Part shown: in pieces, positions 60,701-64,000 of the stretch | How the letters are laid out: each line of letters starts with the position of its first letter | Numbering within the stretch: the first letter of the stretch is position 1 | NCBI GenBank assembly: GCA_013399305.1 | Contig: VXAI01000096.1 | Span: 240,802-304,801, forward strand | Reading direction: 5' to 3' | DNA length: 64,000 nucleotides | Source: Rostratula benghalensis | Taxonomy: Eukaryota; Chordata; Aves; Charadriiformes; Rostratulidae | Position numbers and translations under genes: made by a program | The notes under the pieces: generated by a model | Told to the model about the DNA's origin: nothing | Seen by the model: the letters and a program-made list of their open reading frames with translations, nothing else | The model's database searches: none

Positions 60701-62500
60701 AGAAAAGAGACCAATGAGGTATGAATGTTGCACTAAATTTCGGGCTGTCAGGATTGTCTCCAAGGGGACAGGGACATTCTTGCTTTGCCTCTTGCTCTGG
60801 TCCAGGTGGGTTTGTGATGTCAGTGCCACAGAGGATTGACAAGACGTCAGCTGTAATGCTGAGCCCCCTCTTTAGAAGGCAAATTAGGGCCAGTTCCTCA
60901 CAGCAGCAGCTTTTCTGCATCCATCCATGTCCAGAAGTCCCTAGGAGAGGTTTAGGTGCAGAGGTACAGGGCAGTTCTTCTCCACGGAGTGTGTGGCAGA
61001 CATCCCATACAGCCAAATCAAAACCTTTTACAAACCTGATGAAGTCAAATGGGATTTGTCTCCCACTTCAAATATAAGGTACTTTGATGAGCATAAAATA
61101 CCTTGGATGATCTGTAAGTCAGAGAATTTTGCATGGAGATATTTCCTTGAGACAACTTCTAGACGAGAGAGGGAGATTTTATCTGATGTTGCCTTTTTAA
61201 AAAAAAATCCATATCCTTGATTTTCAGATCAATGCAAAAAAAAAAAATAAATCTACCAAATTATTTTCTTCCTGCTTTCTTCTGACACTGCTTCTCACAG
61301 TGCTCTCCTCCTCCCAGCCTGTTAGCTGGAGGAACATCACGGCGTGCTCCGAGGTGACAGGGGACAATTCGATTACAGCAGCACTGAGCTCCGAGCCTTA
61401 AGCTGCTGTTTGCGGGGAGCACGGCAGCTCTGTCCCCCCCTTCCAAGCTGGGCATCCATTGCTTCAGTGGGTGGCAGGAGATGGAGATGCTTGTGGATTA
61501 AAAAGGTGACGTGTCGGTATCGTTATTAATGAACTTGAGTTGTGTCACCGCAGCAACAGGAAAAAATAGGGGAGAAAAGAGACAGCAGCTAAAGAAATTC
61601 CTAGGATTGCCTTTTCTGTCTGAAGAATGGTGATAAAAATATAAAGGAGATCAAACAAATGGAAAACGCATCAAGACAAAGCAGAAACAGTGTCAACTTT
61701 CCAGCAAATTACGCCCTTGGCGTTTAGAGACCACAACTTTGATTTCCAGTCCTCTGGGATATTCCAACTCATCATCTTCAAGCTGGCTTTCTCATTCAGC
61801 CAAGGCTGGGTCCTGATGGCTGGTGTGGGTTTTAAAATCATGAAAAATTAGTGTTAATAAAGGCAGCAATCCACTCCCCCCACCCCTCCTTGCTTTATTT
61901 TAAGAATGGCCTTGCGCTGGAGATGGCACATTGTTTCCCTCCTACAACCATCCATCAAGGACAGTTCATCTCAGCCTCCGATAAATCCTATTATTTCAGC
62001 TGCACAATTCCGCTGCCTCCAAATCAGCAGCTGATGATACGCTGAGTGTTGCAATAAATGTTTATGGCTCTGCCTCTCCTCAGCCTTTAATTTCAATGGT
62101 TTGATGTTGATCAGCGAGTTGAACGGCAGCCTGTTCGCATCATTACTGGTGTGTGCAAACAGCTTGCGCTGGGGACCGGCGCCAGCTCAGCACCCACGCT
62201 GGTCTTGGCTTGTTAGAGGTGTTTCCAGACATGATCTTATAACTCATGAAAACGAATGGTTTCCTCCAGCCTTGAGCCGGCATCCTCTGCTGCACAAAGA
62301 GCGTACGCTATGGATATATTTATGCGCGGATGAATGCCCTGGATGTATACACAGCTTGGGATTTTATTAGAACATATACTCACCTCGGTGCCTCTGGGTG
62401 AATTCACAGCTGAAGCACACCAGCAGTTGAGGAGCTCCAGGCTGGCTGTGAAAGCCAGCAATTAAACATTTCCCCAAACCAGCAAGCAGACATTTCCCTG
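57701..62500. other. Intergenic sequence, no supported gene
   Basis: Unique sequence with short A/T runs (for example 61198-61207 and 61237-61247). The part from about 61830 to 62380 looks unusually rich in recognisable factor-site words (TTGCAATAAATG, CAGCAGCTGATG, GATGTTGATCAG) and might be conserved. No exon of the neighbour expected from mammals (GLYCTK) was seen. Confidence 0.5.
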
Positions 62501-63620
62501 TGTGCTGGGCTGACCCTGGCTGGACACCAGGTGTCCACCAAAGCTGCTCTATCAATCCCCTCCTCAGCTGGAGAGAGTAGAGGAAACATAACAAAAGTCT
62601 CATGGGTAGAGGTTAGGACAGGGAGGTCACTCAGCAGCTACCATCATAGGCAAAACAGACTCAGCTTGGGGAAAAATAATTTAATTTATTACCAATTAAA
62701 TCAGAGGAGGAAAATGAAAAATAAAAACTAAATCTTGTAACACTTTCCCCACCTCTCCCTCCCTTCTTCCCAGGCTCAACTTCTCTTCAGATTTATCTGT
62801 CTTCTCCCAGCAGCACAGGACAATGGGAAACAGGGGTTACGGTCAGTTCATCACACTTTATCTCTGCTGCTCCTTCCTCCTCAAGGGAAGGACTCCTCAC
62901 ACTCTTTCCCTGCTCCAGCATGAAGCCCCTCCAATGGGAGACAGTCCCCCATGAACTTCTCCAACGTGAGTCCTTCCCACAGGATTCAGTTTTTCACAAA
63001 CTGCTCCAGTGTGGGTCCTTCCCACAGGGTACAGTCCTTCAGGAACAGCCTGCTGCAGCATGGGTCCCCCATGGGGTCACAAGTCCTGCCAACAAACCTG
63101 CTCCAAGGTGGTCTCTTCTCTCCATGAGGCCACAGCTACTGCCAGGAGCCGGCTGCAGCATGGGCTTCCCCCAGGGTCACAACCTCCTCCAGGCATCCCC
63201 CTGTCCCGATGTGGGGTCCTTCATGGGCTCCAGGTGGGTATCTGCCCCACTGTGGACCTCCATGGGTCGTGGAGGGGGCAAGCTGTCTCACTGTGGTCTT
63301 CACCATGGGCTGCAGGGGAATCTCTGCTCTGGTGCCCGGAACATGTCCTCCCTCTCCTTCTTCACCCACCTTGGTGTCTGCAGAGCTGTTTCTCACATAC
63401 TCTCTCCAGCTGCTGCTGTTGTGCAGTAACTTCTTCCCCTTCTTAAATATATAATCCCAGAGGAGCTACCACCATTGCTGATAGGCTCAGCTTTGGCCAG
63501 CAGTGAGTCCATCTTGGAGCCAGCTGACATTGGCTTGTTTGGATATGGGGGAAGTTTCTAGCAAGTTCTCACAGAAGCCTCCCCTGTATCTCCCCTGCTA
63601 CCAAGACCTTGCCACACAAA
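62501..63620 (-). mobile_element. Solo LTR of an avian endogenous retrovirus (minus orientation)
   Basis: Read on the minus strand it has LTR features in order: a 5' part TTTGTGTGGCAAGGTCTTGG, a CCAAT-type AGCCAAT, a TATA-like ATTATATATTTAAGAAGG, an internal array of diverged repeats of about 40 nt, and a 3' terminus GCCCAGCACA at 62501. About 1.12 kb. I recognise the sequence as a common interspersed LTR of neoavian birds. No gag, pol or env is attached, so recombination has left a solo LTR. CCCTG occurs on both flanks (62496-62500 and 63621-63625), a possible 5-bp target duplication, although the start lacks the usual TG, so a few terminal bases may be lost. The internal repeats create misleading open frames on both strands. 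Confidence 0.82.
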
Positions 63621-63625
63621 CCCTG

Positions 63626-64000
63626 CCAGCCTCCTGCCTTTGCCCACGGAGCAGATGCAGGAGAGGACGCTGCTGCTCTCCCCTGCCTGAAGCATTGCAA
63701 AAGCCAGAGGATGCTGCCAGGGAGGTCAGGACCTGCTGGTGTGAGGTGCTGTGTAAACACCTATTTTCAGCCCCATTTTGGACCCAGTAGTCTAGCTATG
63801 ATGTCTTGGTACAGATTTTGGGCAAACAGCCTATGCAGGGAGTCCAAGGCAGAGCTCAGCCTTCATCCCTTGGGTCCTTACCCAAGGTAACCATCCTTTT
63901 GAGATCCCAGGGTGGACTAAGATTCCAGCACTGACCATGTCTTGCGTCCCACTATGGACAAGGCCAGGCTGTCTCAGCCTGGAATCTGAGAGGCCACTGT
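63626..64000. other. Sequence beyond the LTR
   Basis: Unique-looking sequence to the end of the window. Nothing recognised. Confidence 0.6.

Noticed and set aside
62920..63446. Overlapping open frames of 169 and 145 codons with repeated LLQ and GLQG motifs
   Set aside because: They lie inside the solo LTR and come from its internal tandem repeats. Similar predicted proteins in bird databases are artefacts of this element.
1..64000. CRISPR array, operon, prophage or other bacterial system
   Set aside because: Introns, CR1 LINEs and an axonemal dynein show vertebrate nuclear DNA. No regularly spaced repeats or bacterial gene arrangement is present.

Overview
The window is vertebrate nuclear DNA, almost certainly from a bird. 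The signs are multi-exon genes with GT-AG introns, CR1 LINE fragments of the avian type, a 1.1 kb avian LTR, a CpG island and a 63-base assembly gap. The LTR family is one I associate with neoavian birds rather than chicken, but I hold that lineage guess weakly.

Positions 203-36546 (minus strand) carry the first half of one gene, the axonemal inner-arm dynein heavy chain DNAH1. I resolved 36 coding exons from a well-placed ATG at 36546 down to an exon ending at 203. All 36 join in phase, total 5,823 nt (1,941 codons), and all introns are GT-AG. They encode the N-terminal tail, the linker (DHC_N2), all of AAA1 with its Walker A and B motifs, and the first half of AAA2. The gene runs off the left edge, so AAA3-AAA6, the stalk and the C-terminus lie outside the window. 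Introns hold CR1 fragments, several worn MIR-like (tRNA-derived) SINE relics, a gap at 9436-9498 and a 27-base poly-A run that forms part of a splice acceptor.

Positions 36585-41450 hold the 5' flank or first intron and a CpG island (about 40.8-41.45 kb), the probable DNAH1 promoter. A degenerate GC-rich minisatellite follows (41.45-41.95 kb).

Positions 42-64 kb contain no gene I can support. They look intergenic: unique sequence, CR1 pieces (53.1 kb, probably 55.3-56.1 kb), a TCCC microsatellite, and a minus-strand solo LTR (62501-63620). The best lead here is a perfect RFX X-box (GTTGCCCTGGCAAC, 57415-57428) with a forkhead site TGTTTAC 81 bases further on. RFX plus FOXJ1 is the usual motile-cilia regulatory pair, so this may be a distal element for DNAH1.

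I found no sign of an unknown multi-gene system. The interest lies in the complete gene model for this half of DNAH1 and in the candidate cilia regulatory sites upstream of it.
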